Shown: positions 35,301 through 45,980 of the stretch, piece by piece
Layout of the letters: each line of letters begins with the position of its first letter
Numbering within the stretch: the stretch's first letter is position 1
DNA from: Verticillium longisporum
Lineage: Eukaryota; Ascomycota; Sordariomycetes; Glomerellales; Plectosphaerellaceae
Assembly (NCBI GenBank): GCA_019188255.1
Contig: JAETXT010000005.1
Coordinates: forward strand, 3,100,001 to 3,164,000
Length of the DNA: 64,000 nt
Reading direction: 5' to 3'
The notes under the pieces: generated by a model
Database searches by the model: none
Told to the model about the DNA's origin: nothing
The model's input: the letters and a program-made list of their open reading frames with translations, nothing else
Made by a program: the position numbers and the translations under genes

Positions 35301-35673
35301 CAAGGGCGGGGAAAGGATGCGAAAGACTCCACGTACCTCGCATGCTCTTGAAGCACGTTGCCTGCACACAGAACAATCATGGTCAGCTAACGGTCGTCTT
35401 TACATTGCGGATTCGCCTCGTTCCGGACAACTGTGCGACCGTGAAAGGATCTTCCACAGGCGGCGATGGGGAGGAGGGAGGGGTGTGGGATGCGAACCTC
35501 CTAAAGCTCACCTGCGCGGCGGCATTGATGGCCGCGGCACTGTTGGGCGGCTGGTTGGACGTCTCTGATTGCGAAGGCGAGTTGGAGCTCGGTGGCTCTG
35601 TTTGATTCTGATGCTGTTGCTGCTGTTGCGGGTGCGCCGCCGGGGCGTCCGACGAGGACATGTCGACGTCCAT
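32360..35673 (-). CDS. Zn2Cys6 transcription factor with poly-Q tract; frame break and in-frame stop
   Basis: The proposed exons are 35673-35516 (or -35512), 35361-35337, 35121-35104 and 35046-32360. Joined, they give a zinc cluster RACETCHARKVRCDAASLG followed by VPCTNC, a complete six-cysteine fungal DNA-binding motif. A Fungal_trans-type middle region follows (blocks such as LLLQAVLLAGSRVCTNPQLM and IVQSLLLMGWYWEGPEDVTK), then a long Gln/His tract and a Pro/Ser-rich tail. Three oddities need care. The exon 1 junction works only with a GC donor at 35515. The frame breaks near 33309-33323 and needs one base more, most simply in the A run at 33320-33323. An in-frame TAA at 32653-32651 is followed by 96 more sense codons ending VPNTLNVEDW that look coding. 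The length is about 865 residues to the TAA or about 960 with the tail. The target genes are unknown. Confidence 0.8.
33103..33226. repeat. CAG/CAA trinucleotide tract coding poly-glutamine
   Basis: On the minus strand this reads as CAG, CAA and CAC codons, mainly in a CAG-CAG-CAG-CAA pattern with a 12-base period, coding more than 25 consecutive glutamines and then a mixed Gln/His part. It lies inside the zinc-cluster regulator, between the middle region and the C-terminal tail. The tract is long enough to vary in length between strains. Confidence 0.92.
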
Positions 35674-37663
35674 GGATTGTATTGTAGGTTGGTCACTGGG
35701 ATCTCGCCGTGTCGCTTCCAGTGTGGTTCTCTCTTAGCTGCTGCGCGTCTGGCCTGTTTGCCCTCTTACTCTCACATGGGACGGATGGGTCGGGCGGCCT
35801 GCGGGGGGTCGTTGCGCTCGCACTGGGCGACAGTACAGTGGACGGTAAGGGGGCCTAGGCCGCTTACAACCCAATTGTCAGTCGTGTCGGAACACCCTTG
35901 GGGTCAAGGATGGACAAGAATGTACAACGAAATATCCCAGGTATCGGTTACCCTTTGAGATCAGAGGTTCGACTGCCTAGGTCGATGTGAAGGTCAGATC
36001 CTCGTTGATCAGGCTTTCTCTGTATTTCCTCCCATGCCAAGTGTCTATGGTAGACAGGGTGTATGGGTACCTAAGTAGGTCCCTAGGGTAAGGTAAGGTA
36101 CGGAGGTCAGCAAGGCAGGCATAAACCGACTACCTAGGTACGAAGGGAGGGGCTTTGCCCTGAGGCAGCACCTTAGGGGGTGGGCGATCTGCACAGCCTG
36201 CTTCAGGGTGGCCTGGTGTCTCCCACTCCTCCCGGGAAGAGGCTTGGCCTTTGTCCATTTCCAGGTGGTGGGTGGGTGGTCATGCCAAGCCGGGAGGTAC
36301 TTAGTATCTAGTTGTTTTACCTGTAAACCCCAGGTACTCCATCCCACCCCTCTCTGTATGATACCCATGTTAGTAATAAGGGGGCGCACAATGGATCGGT
36401 AGGACACCAAGGACACCTAGCTAGAACCGCTAGGCACCTATCAGTATCGAGCTTCAAGCGCCATAGTGTCCATCACAACCGTTATGTCCTGTCCGAAGTA
36501 TGAATAGGTAGGCATCAATCAGCGCAAGTTCTCTTGGTGTCCCATCATCTCGACCAGAGACCAGCGCAAAGCAGATCAGTTCCTATATTGCAATTGCCCA
36601 TCTTCGGCTGAGCCTACAGACAGCTACACATGTGGACCAGATGCTGCGTCTGCCTTGTGTTCCTGTGTCTTCACAAGCTTGCAACTCAGATTCTACGTTG
36701 TGTGGGCAATTCAACACCCTACCCCAGCCCCTTCTCCGCCCTCGTAGAGACTCTCGCGAGTGACTTGCGTAGTCTTACTGCTTTGTAGTCGGCAACCGTG
36801 AAACCATGTATTCCGAAACCAAACATCAAGATTGAGCCATGATTCGGAGTATTGGCTTTGGAAACAGCACGTGTGCATGCATCCTGAGCCGTACGTAGAA
36901 CGTACACTCCATCCCATGCACGTGGGTTCCAGCCTTCACTCCCCGAAGCCTCAGTCATCTCGATTCTCTGTGTGGTTAGCCCGCCTCCGTCCAAGCTTTG
37001 GCGTCGTAATGCTGCTCTATGTCTCGGTTTCCGGCTGGTTCTTCTACCTATGGTTCAGCGGTCTTCGACATGCTGCTCAAGTTAAAGCAAACCAAACGAC
37101 ACAGAACGTGAATGCATTATTAATCCCCAAAAACTGTGCCTATCTAAGGCACCTCACAAGGAGGTGCAAATGCCAGTCATGGCTCTGACAGCACCAGGGA
37201 GCAGACTACCCACCGCACAGGCACACGGTAAGGTCCTTCAAGTAGGTAGGTACCTGAAGCAAGTCGGACCAAGTACAGATGAGCCGGCGCCTGTGTGCCT
37301 ACGACCGACCCCTGGTATTGAGGATCCTGCTACGGTCACCCGCATCTATTACCCTTTCAGGATTCAGGAGAACCCTGGTCCTGTACATAAAACCTGTCAC
37401 ATGCCTACCGAATCCGTCCAAAGCCAAGAACGGTGGGACTTTTCCAAGCCTCACCGTATCATCAGCCGACGTAATTGAGTGATGGGAGGAATTTGGCATG
37501 TGCTCTGGTATCCGATCCGTTCTCATTACTCCTCAATCATGCCGCTAAAATCCTCCGTACGTTCCCGTGCCTGGTATAGCTGACATAGCTGGCATGGGCT
37601 GATGGATTGGGATTAGTTCCGCTTATCCTCTCGCTGGTCGATCAAACCCTAGTAGCTAGCTCA
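35674..37663. other. Intergenic region, regulator promoter / MCD4 3' end
   Basis: About 2 kb without a supported gene. It has several TAGGTACC-type motif copies (around 36065-36098, 36130-36140 and 37244-37256). A 118-codon open frame at 36832-37188 has one hydrophobic stretch but no other coding character. Confidence 0.5.
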
Positions 37664-40600
37664 TCATGAGCGTTTGTTGGTGGTCTTTTCACCGTTGGCG
37701 CCCACCTCTTTCTTTCTTGTGGAAGCCTCGTCGGCCAGGTCGTGGCCATCCACCTCAATGCCCGCGATGAAACGCCCACTGACACCCTCCAGCAGCGCTA
37801 CAAACACACACAACAGACTGGCGATGACGAAATGGCTGATTGTTGAGCCAATTTCTAGCCATGACCCCTCGTCTTTAACGACCCAGAAGAAGTAGAGGGT
37901 GAGAATGTCACTGATTCCCATGACCAGCATGAACAATGCTGATGGCGCCACCCCCAACCTCACATTCAGAATGCCGAGGTTGGCGGATATGAGCGCGAAA
38001 GGAACCATTAATTTGACAATAAGCAGGATGCCCTGCCATAGGGGGTCGAATACCGGCATCAACCGATTCACACTTTCCAGGCTGAAAGACGACACGGAAG
38101 CTACGTTACCCGTGCTGAAGAATGCTGACTGTAATAGAACGAAGAAGAAGAGAGCCACGCGGGCATCTGGAAGCCTGAGTGGTCGATAATCCTCAACTTT
38201 CGACGGAGGTGTGCTGTTCTCTCTGCCTTTCGTCGTCTGCAGGCCCCTCTGTCGAAGACGCTCAGAAACGTGCGCGTGATGCTCGAGGCTGACCCACGTG
38301 ACGAGGAGGGTGCTGAAGGCTACATAAAACAACCCCTCATACGAAATTGTCAAGATGACGAAGGTCGGCGCGCATGTCAGGAACATCACCATCAGCCGGT
38401 GAATGTAGTTGTTGTTGGGCTGTAGTCTGTGAGCGAGCGGCATGAGCATCGACACCACTGGCACTGAATCAGTAATGGTTCTAGGCGCTGGCCATTTCGA
38501 CATACCCATGACGATCCAGCCTATGATCTGGTTGCCTAGCGGCAGACCTTGCCGCGCCTGCAGTGAGAGAGAACTAGAGCGTGTGACAATTACTGCCAAC
38601 AGAACAAGACCGACCTGAACCCCGGTCAATGCCCTGGCTATCGGTAGGTTCGTCGTTCTCCCTTGTATTGTCTGGTTCTTTGTTGAGGGTGCGGCAAGAA
38701 GTCGATCCTCGAATCCGAGATATGCCAAGCCAATTGCTGCCATTGCAAGGCCTCCAAGTACACTGTGTCGTCATCAATAATGAACGCTGGGAAACATTTA
38801 AACTCTAAAATCTCACGATGTACTTACACAAAAGCTGTGTTCTCAACCTTGTTCGCAGGAAGCAGCGTAAAAATGCTCATGACCAGGCACGACACAAACC
38901 AAAGCAGGGAAAGAAGGGCGTGCCGCTGTAGAAAGCCGATGCCGTATGTTGCAGGCCAAAGGCTGCCGAGCACGTATAGGCCGGTCAGAACCTCGCGGTG
39001 AATGTAGCCCAGGGCCTTGTGCTCTCGTTAGCATCTTGGCTCTCATTTGAATGGGCATACCACTCACCAAGGACACAATGACGCCAATGTAAACCACCGC
39101 ATTGAGTAGAAACGAGGCAATGCCGCCATCAGTGGCAATGTGCCCAAGCAGAACATGTCGGCCTCGGTCAAGGCTACGACGACGGGCATAAACTTCTTCC
39201 CAGAACACAACGGGAAAGAAGGTGTATGCGTAATAAGTGAAGGGAGAACTGGAGATGAAAAAAGATGCATACAGCACGGCCAGCAAGGACGTGCTAGTGA
39301 GCGTTCCCAAGGCTGTTCTCGAAGGAGGCTCAGAGCCATTCAACACGTGCAAATCGATCACGCCTGTGAGGGCAAATGCTATCCAGCCCAGGTACCCAAG
39401 TGTGATCAAGGTTCGTAGGAAGAGCCAGTCGTAGGTCTGGAGGTATCGCAATCCGTCTAAACCGACTTTGATCAAGGCTGCAGACTCTTCAATCGCTTCC
39501 TCGTCTCGACCTGCATCGATAAGGTTCTGGATTTCGGCCACGCGCTGTTCAACGCCTTGGTTTGCGCCACTAAGTGGACCAAACGGCCGGTAGCGAAGTT
39601 CTTGCGTTCGTTTGCGCTCCTCTTTGACGCGGTACATCTCTAGAATCTCGCGCGCGTTGATGAGAGAAGCTTGTGCCTTCTCCTTAATGCCAGAGGAAAG
39701 GTAGGGCAAAGGCAGTTCGCCAACCGAGTTCACCGGGAATTCGGTGCCAATAAGGTGAGCCATCAACGCCGCAATATCGGCCTGAGACACATCATGACGC
39801 TGGACATGATCCATATTCCAGTCTGATGAGTACTCATCATGGCCCGGTGCTGTCGTTCCAGGGTACAAGCGTGGTGTCGCAATGCCCGAACCCCAGGTAA
39901 TCAATGGCGTTCGCGTATTATCAGGGTGACCATCGCCATGGCTTCCCCAGTCGCTCATGCCATGATCAGCGGTAAAAACGAAGGCCGTTCTATCATCGTC
40001 GTAGAAGGCTTGGATCAATTCAGTAATTTCCTTGACGCCTTTGTCGACAATCTTTATATTGTTCAAATACTCTTTCGAGTATGGGCGATATCCATGTCCC
40101 GAGGTGTCTATACCGAGAAGATGTAGGAAGAACACGACTTTGTCCTGGCGTAAAGCCGCACTGAGTGTCTCGTTCTTCTGTGCCTCCTTGAAAAAGTCTT
40201 TGACATGATCGAACACCCAGAGATCCAGCTCTATGGCATCAGACGAAAAGTCTTCGAACTCATGGCCGTACGTGAAAGAGTCGACACGTCCAGGTAAGGC
40301 GCCTTGCTGAAACATGGGTAAGATGTCGGGGCTGCCCCAGCTCCAGGTATGCCGACTTCGGTTGAAGACGCTATCAAAGTTGACGGGGTTCAATTTCCAG
40401 CCAGTCGCGACGGCCGACACATCCTCGTATAGCCCGGCGATGAGAGCAACATGGCCTGGTCGGGACTCGGTAGGTACCCGGGTATGCGAAACCCCAAAAC
40501 TGCCATGCTCCAAGACGCGGGAGCGTAGAAAGGGGGCGAGGGGGCGAGGGACGAGATCATCGTCTGTTTTCGGATAGGGATCTGGAAAGGACTGGAAGGC

Positions 40601-40856
40601 TTTATCGGCACGTAAGCCATCTCCTGCGGCCAAACGGTCAGCGAGACAGACCTCTGGCTCAAGCGAACCTAAACGAACCAACGAAGAGGACCAATCGGTC
40701 GGCGGGCGCCTTCACATCTGGCGTTTGGCGGATCCCAATGAGTTGCATACCAGAAACGACGGGACTGACAAAGTAGATGTCAAAGATGGAGTATATGTAC
40801 ATCAAGTGGAATACCACGGCGATGGCTAGGAAGCCAACACGGGAGAAGACGGCCAT
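37664..40856 (-). CDS. MCD4: GPI ethanolamine phosphate transferase 1 (Mcd4/PIG-N)
   Basis: Exons 40856-40679, 40623-39068, 39015-38828, 38762-38506 and 38457-37664 encode 990 residues, the expected length. The enzyme adds ethanolamine phosphate to the first mannose of the GPI anchor in the ER. A signal-anchor at the N terminus (MAVFSRVGFLAIAVVFHLMY) precedes the lumenal phosphodiesterase domain. Its metal-site motifs are FVGDGLRADKAF (formed across the first splice), SRPGHVALIAGLYED and TADHGMSDWGSHGDGHPDN. The second half has the run of membrane spans typical of PigN, beginning near TYDWLFLRTLITLGYLGWIA. It ends in a basic tail. All splice sites are canonical and every phase closes with no missing base, unlike the neighbouring regulator. 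Confidence 0.97.
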
Positions 40857-41656
40857 GGCGAACAGGAAACGAGGCTTGTTAGTTGGATTGGTAGATGCAG
40901 AAGCTCGCTCAGAAAGCAGCCATAACCAATGAATGACAAAATAAACTTGGTCGAACAAGCCAGAACCAGTGCAATAGGGGGGAAAGAGTGTGTGACTGGA
41001 TATATGCGCGACCGTCTGGGGAAGGAGCGAGAGGTATAGCTCACAAATGTCGGAAACAAGAACTGCTTTCCCTACCAGATTTGGTGCCTGTCTCGATGGC
41101 GCGCTAGGACACCTTACTGGCAAGCTCAGGACGTGACACGGCGCGCTGCACCGATTACATTAGCGGGGCCCTCCTCAGTGCGTGGGGCCCCGCCACACCC
41201 GATGACCTACCTCCATGAACTTGGTAAGATGGGTACCACGTCGACTTTTGGACAGACACAACGTTGTCTGTCGCGAGTAAATGCCGCAGCTAAACCATAA
41301 GCATCGTGACCGCTTTTCTCCAGTTGCTGAATGTCTTGAGCTGGGCGAAGAAGGGACATGGGGTCGATTCGCTTGTCCATCAGGGTGTTGCATGTTGTCC
41401 ATGACACGGTTGCACCCGGAGGGTCTGTCATCGATGACACTCCCAGACTCGTGGCTGCGCATGGCCTTTGGCCAAGGCCAAGTTCATTCAAATGGCATTT
41501 TCCCAGTGTATCAGAGGGCAAAAGACACCATAAGTAACGTGTTGGACTACAGAAAGATAATTCCTAAGGGGTATCAACCAGACTCCGATGACAACCAACT
41601 TCTTTCAGTCACCCATTTCCTCCCTCACTATTCCATCAATTTTGACTGCCAGCACC
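40857..41656. other. Intergenic region, MCD4 promoter / CSM1 3' end
   Basis: About 800 bp between two minus-strand genes. It carries short open frames on both strands without family resemblance. Confidence 0.5.
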
Positions 41657-43226
41657 CTACTCAGGAGGTTCCATTAATGATTTGGAGACTCGAGCGTAAA
41701 ACTTTGCTGCTTGAGGGCGGGGAAAGGTAATCTCATCCGTCAGGAACTCGGGAAGGAGGTCGATAAGCTCTCGATCGCGGCTCTCGTCAAGTTGAGGCAT
41801 GTACGTGAATTGTGCTTCCTCATAGCTTTCGCTGGCGACCTCGTTTTGAACACATAACTTGAAATGAAGAGCTGTATCGGTTACAGTATGTCAGCTGAAT
41901 GATCCCACAAGCCTTGCTAGGATATTGCTTACTACCGTTCCTTCCAGTCTGAAGACAGTCAAAGACATCCTCAATCGGCTCGCGTCGGACGTTCCTCACA
42001 ATAAGGCCCGTCAAGTCAGCATAAAGGTCGTCTTTCATTTGTGCCGCTTGAACAACATCTGGACCAACGACAAGCGTAGCTGAAGAGTGGCTGCCCTTTG
42101 TGCCACCGCCCGGAACTCTGGCAATCGATGCATCAACCGTCCTGCTTGCGGATAGTTTTGCAGACAGATTCTTGATTTCTTTTCGAGCTTCGGCCAGCGA
42201 GGCGCTCAACTCTACTACTCTTTCCTCTGACTGGTCCAGGCGGGTCTTATCAATCCGACCCTCTCTCGCAAGCCCTCGTTGTATTTCAAGGTCCGCTTGC
42301 AGACTGGATATGAGAGCACTAGCGACTGGTCAAGGTTAGTAATTATACTTTGCGCCCACTAGGGGACCATGCTCACCTCTTGCGCGCTCCTCGCTCTGCT
42401 TTTGTAGACGATCGAAATTGCGCTCGGCTTCCTTGACGGCAAGCTCCCGAAGATCGCGGTACTTGGTCTCCAGAATGTCACATTTGTTGTTGAGATCGCC
42501 TATGCGGCGTCGCAGTTGTGCGGAGCTTGCCTCGCGACTGGGAGAAGAGGGATACTGCTTGCGAGGGCTCAAAGAGAGGGCCCTGAAAGAATATCGCGCC
42601 GGGGACAGTGGAGGTTGTTCGGGGGACTGGTCCATCAATGGGCTTTCGATCTTCTCCTCCGATTTGTTCCCAATATTATCAACAGCCACGGTGGCCATCT
42701 GTTGCGTCTCAGGTATCTCTGCCAGCTGGGAAAGCGGCGCATCCACAACGGTCATGGGGCCTCGCGCAAGCGCAAGCGCCAACGAATCTCTTGCCAGGCT
42801 TGACTCCTTGTTTGAGGTGGAGGCATTCTTTGCCTTTGGGGGACGGCCTCTTGGCCGACCGAGCATAGGCTTGTTCTCTGTAATCGTAGTGTCGCAAACT
42901 GCAGCGTGGACGGATAAGTCTCCTTGTGCGGGTTTGCCTCGCGTAGTCCTCTCGGCGATGTGGTTTGTACTTTTCTCTAACAAGGCTTCTCGCGCAGAAG
43001 TTTCCGCGATTGCTGTAACCCTCTTACTCTTACGACCAGATGAAGCTTGCGCCGGCTTCGTCACCTTGTTCGCCGCAGGTCTCCCGCGCATCTTCTTGGG
43101 CGTAGGCATTTTTGGTTGCATGGCAGCGGGAACCAAGTCGAAGCTCATGAGAGAATCCGATATTTCATCAGTGTCAGAATCTCGCAGAAGACCCAATATA
43201 TTGGACTGGCGTTTCATTTGCGACAT
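41657..43226 (-). CDS. CSM1: Monopolin subunit Csm1/Pcs1
   Basis: Exons 43226-42377, 42325-41936 and 41871-41657 encode 484 residues. The N-terminal half is disordered and basic, with AT-hook-like repeats (TPKKMRGRPAAN, MLGRPRGRPPKAK). A coiled coil follows (RRRIGDLNNKCDILETKYRD through LSASLAEARKEIKNLSAKLS). The C-terminal globular domain has LIVRNVRREPIEDVFDCLQT, ALHFKLCVQNEVASESYEEA and LIDLLPEFLTDEITFPRPQA, the signature of the Csm1/Pcs1 family. The protein clamps kinetochore microtubule-binding sites and helps to co-orient sister chromatids in meiosis. The start at 43226 begins MSQMKRQSNI. It shares a divergent promoter of about 660 bp with MSP1. Confidence 0.92.
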
Positions 43227-43884
43227 CACCCGAGTTGAGAAGGAGGGGTTGTAACGTGATGCTATGTTTGTTGAATTCAGGAATCGAGCTTTCGGAGTCA
43301 GTTGGGCCGGTACCGAGCGCGTTCATGAACTAGCGCATTCGAAAACAACAATCCTTTGGGGAACCGAATCGCTATCGTGAGAAGAGGAGCGAAGGAAGGA
43401 TATCGAAGAGTGCAATCAGTCATTTGTTGTGATAACGTATCATGACAGGAGTTGCCTTTTCGGGAATCATGTCAACACACCAGGCCTCAAGGGCCCCGTT
43501 TAGTGCATCGACTGTTTACAGTGAGAAATAGCATGGACCTTGACGCGCTTGGGTACCGCCATGTGACAGCCCCACCAAATTCGAGAGCCTGCATCGCGGA
43601 TGTGATTCCGCCCCATTGTTAATTCCCGTGACGGAAAGCCGTGCTCATTGCGTCGTGAATTGATTCAACTCGCAAGTCACATACATGTACTAACAGTGTA
43701 ACACGCGGCTTCCTCGTTGCATCGAGCCGAGACAAGTTGAGCATTTTCTTTTTCCAGCTCTCCCCCCCCCCATCGCTGCTTGTTCTCTTGCATTCGAATG
43801 CCTCGTTTTGTCAGACGTTGAAGCTGCGCCAGAAGTGTCAACCTCGGCCAACTACACCAAAGACCTTCTATCAAACACGTAGAA
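43227..43884. other. Divergent promoter region, CSM1 / MSP1
   Basis: About 660 bp of shared upstream region. A C run (8 bases) lies near 43764. No regulatory site was identified with confidence. Confidence 0.5.
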
Positions 43885-45321
43885 ATGGCCGATCGAAGAA
43901 AGGGTCTTGGCGACTTCGCCATGGATATTCTTCTCGTCTTTGGCACTGTGAGTTGGAGAGGCTAATTATAGTCGCGCATGTTTCTGCTGACACGTCGAAG
44001 ATGGCTGGTGCCATTTACCTAGGTCGGAGCTTCCTATCATCACTCGAAACCACTATGGCCGATCCTGAAAAAGAAAAACATGAAAGAGCAAGAATAAGAG
44101 CGCAAGAGCATCTTGAGAGGTTAAGGAAAGGAAAGCGCAATGGAGGCGACGATGTCGAAGAGCATCCCGGCGACAATGAAACGCAGCGACGAGGACCGGG
44201 GCCAGAAGATCTTGTGCTCAACGAGTACGAGAATATGGTTGCATTGGAGATGGTAGCTCCTGAAGACATACCCGTCGGCTTCAATGGTGAGGACTTAGAT
44301 ACGCATCACATATCGCAAGACGAGAACGTCTGGACTAACGGTACTCCTAGACATAGGAGGTCTAGAAGACATCATTGAGGAGGTCAAGGAGTCGGTCATC
44401 TATCCTCTGACCATGCCTCACTTGTACGCTCATGCCGCTCCTCTCCTATCGGCGCCATCTGGCGTGTTATTTTACGGAAGCCCGGGATGCGGCAAGACTA
44501 TGCTGGCCAAGGCTGTCGCCCGTGAGAGTGGCGCTTCTTTCATCAATCTGCACATATCAACCATGACGGAGAAGTGGTACGGAGATTCGAACAAGATTGT
44601 GCGAGCAGTCTTCTCTCTGGCACGCAAGATGCAGCCGGCTATTATCTTCATCGATGAAATCGATGCTGTTCTTGGCACCCGACGAAGTGGAGAGCACGAG
44701 GCGAGCGGCATGGTCAAAGCCGAGTAAGGCCTCCACAACTCTTGCGTGAATGATGCGGTTGCTTATCATTGGTGGCAGGTTCATGACACTCTGGGACGGT
44801 CTCACGTCTGCCAATGCGTCCGGGACGCCGGCGCAGATTGTAGTACTGGGCGCGACCAATCGCATGCAGGACATAGATGAAGCCATTCTGCGGAGGATGC
44901 CGAAAAAGTTCTCCGTGCCGTTGCCCGGCAAAGAACAACGCCAAAGGATCCTCCAGCTCATTCTGCGGGACACCAAGAGAGACGCGGAGCATTTTGATAT
45001 TGATTACCTCGCCAATGTCACGGCTGGTATGTCTGGGAGCGACATTAAAGAGGCCTGCCGGGACGCTGCCATGGCACCAGTTCGAGAGTACATGCGAGAG
45101 CACCGTGCCAGTGGTCGGGCAGCGTCCAGTGTCAACCCTGCGCATTTCCGAGGCGTACGTACGGAAGACTTTTTGGACGGCTCGGCGGGGGTCAAATCCT
45201 CATGGAAAACCACTCTAGGGAATCGGCAAAGACGCATGCCTGGCGGCCATCGCCGCAAGAATACGAGGACATGGTGGAAGATGTGGACGGTTCGGAGGAG
45301 GATACACAGAAGCATCGTTGA
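43885..45321 (+). CDS. MSP1: Msp1/ATAD1 outer-mitochondrial-membrane AAA ATPase, with a frame break
   Basis: Exons 43885-43947, 44001-44286, 44351-44723 and 44779-45321 encode 421 residues once one base is restored. A membrane anchor near residues 12-35 ([20 protein letters not shown]) precedes the AAA domain: [20 protein letters not shown], Walker [10 protein letters not shown] (about residues 158-166), the pore-loop region [11 protein letters not shown], Walker [10 protein letters not shown], and the [20 protein letters not shown] arginine finger. Msp1 pulls mislocalised tail-anchored proteins out of the outer mitochondrial membrane. Near the C terminus five G at 45187-45191 break the frame. 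A sixth gives [20 protein letters not shown] and the family ending QKHR followed by TGA at 45321. Without it the frame runs on with an unlike tail. Confidence 0.93.
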
Positions 45322-45980
45322 GGGGAGTGTTTGGTTAAGAGATGACTGCACTACTTGTGGTCACACGGGGCGGTGTAATAAGAATACAAGTAAGGAGTGG
45401 TGTTGTGAATCAAGTGGCCTTCATTCAGTACCTAGGTACCTAGGCGGACATTGTACAACAGACCGGGCCGGTACAGTGTCCAGTCATCTGCGCCTGTGAT
45501 CACGTCATGTCTGGGGCCCAACGTGCCCCACGATTCCGTGCTCCCCGCGCCTCCCACCAGCCAACCAGCATCGCTCACACACTACATCGCCCCAAGCACG
45601 CATCGCCTCTGAGTCAATCAGGCAAGAGCCGTTGAGGGACCGACCACTGAACCGAATCCCCATTCTCGGAGCTGCATCGGCGTTACACCTTCCATCTCCC
45701 ACCTTTACATATCGCACATCACGTCCCCAGTCAACACTGAGCTATACATACTTGAGCATCCACCCGAAATACTTCCAATACACTCGGGTACGAGTACGCC
45801 GGTGCTGCGAGAACCTATTTGATCTGCTGAGCAGTTCAATTGTCTTGCGGCGACAAGTCTGGCTCGGGAAAACACACGAGACCAGCGGTAGAAAGTACTC
45901 CTCGCTCTTGTTCTCTTCGACACGCTTGAGCAATTCGAACCGGTTCTCTCCTCCTCGCCAATCCGAATATTTCATATACA
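45322..45980. other. Intergenic region, MSP1 3' end / cystathionine beta-lyase promoter
   Basis: About 660 bp. It has one strong copy of the dispersed motif (GTACCTAGGTACCTAGG at 45428-45444) and a perfect TGAGTCA at 45610-45616. Confidence 0.55.
45610..45616. promoter_or_regulatory. Gcn4/CPC1-type TGAGTCA site upstream of cystathionine beta-lyase
   Basis: TGAGTCA is the full seven-base palindromic consensus of the cross-pathway control activator. It lies 365 bp before the start codon of a methionine-pathway gene, where such a site would be expected. Binding is inferred, not shown. Confidence 0.5.

Noticed and set aside
36832..37188. Plus-strand open frame with a hydrophobic stretch
   Set aside because: One possible membrane span only, no other coding character; it sits in the gap between the regulator and MCD4.
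41281..41730. Plus-strand open frame of 149 codons
   Set aside because: It overlaps the last exon of CSM1 on the opposite strand and looks like no known protein.
45187..45191. Programmed ribosomal frameshifting as an explanation of the frame breaks
   Set aside because: The breaks occur in many unrelated genes, sit in plain homopolymers without slippery-site context, and are all cured by adding a base; a shared technical cause is simpler.
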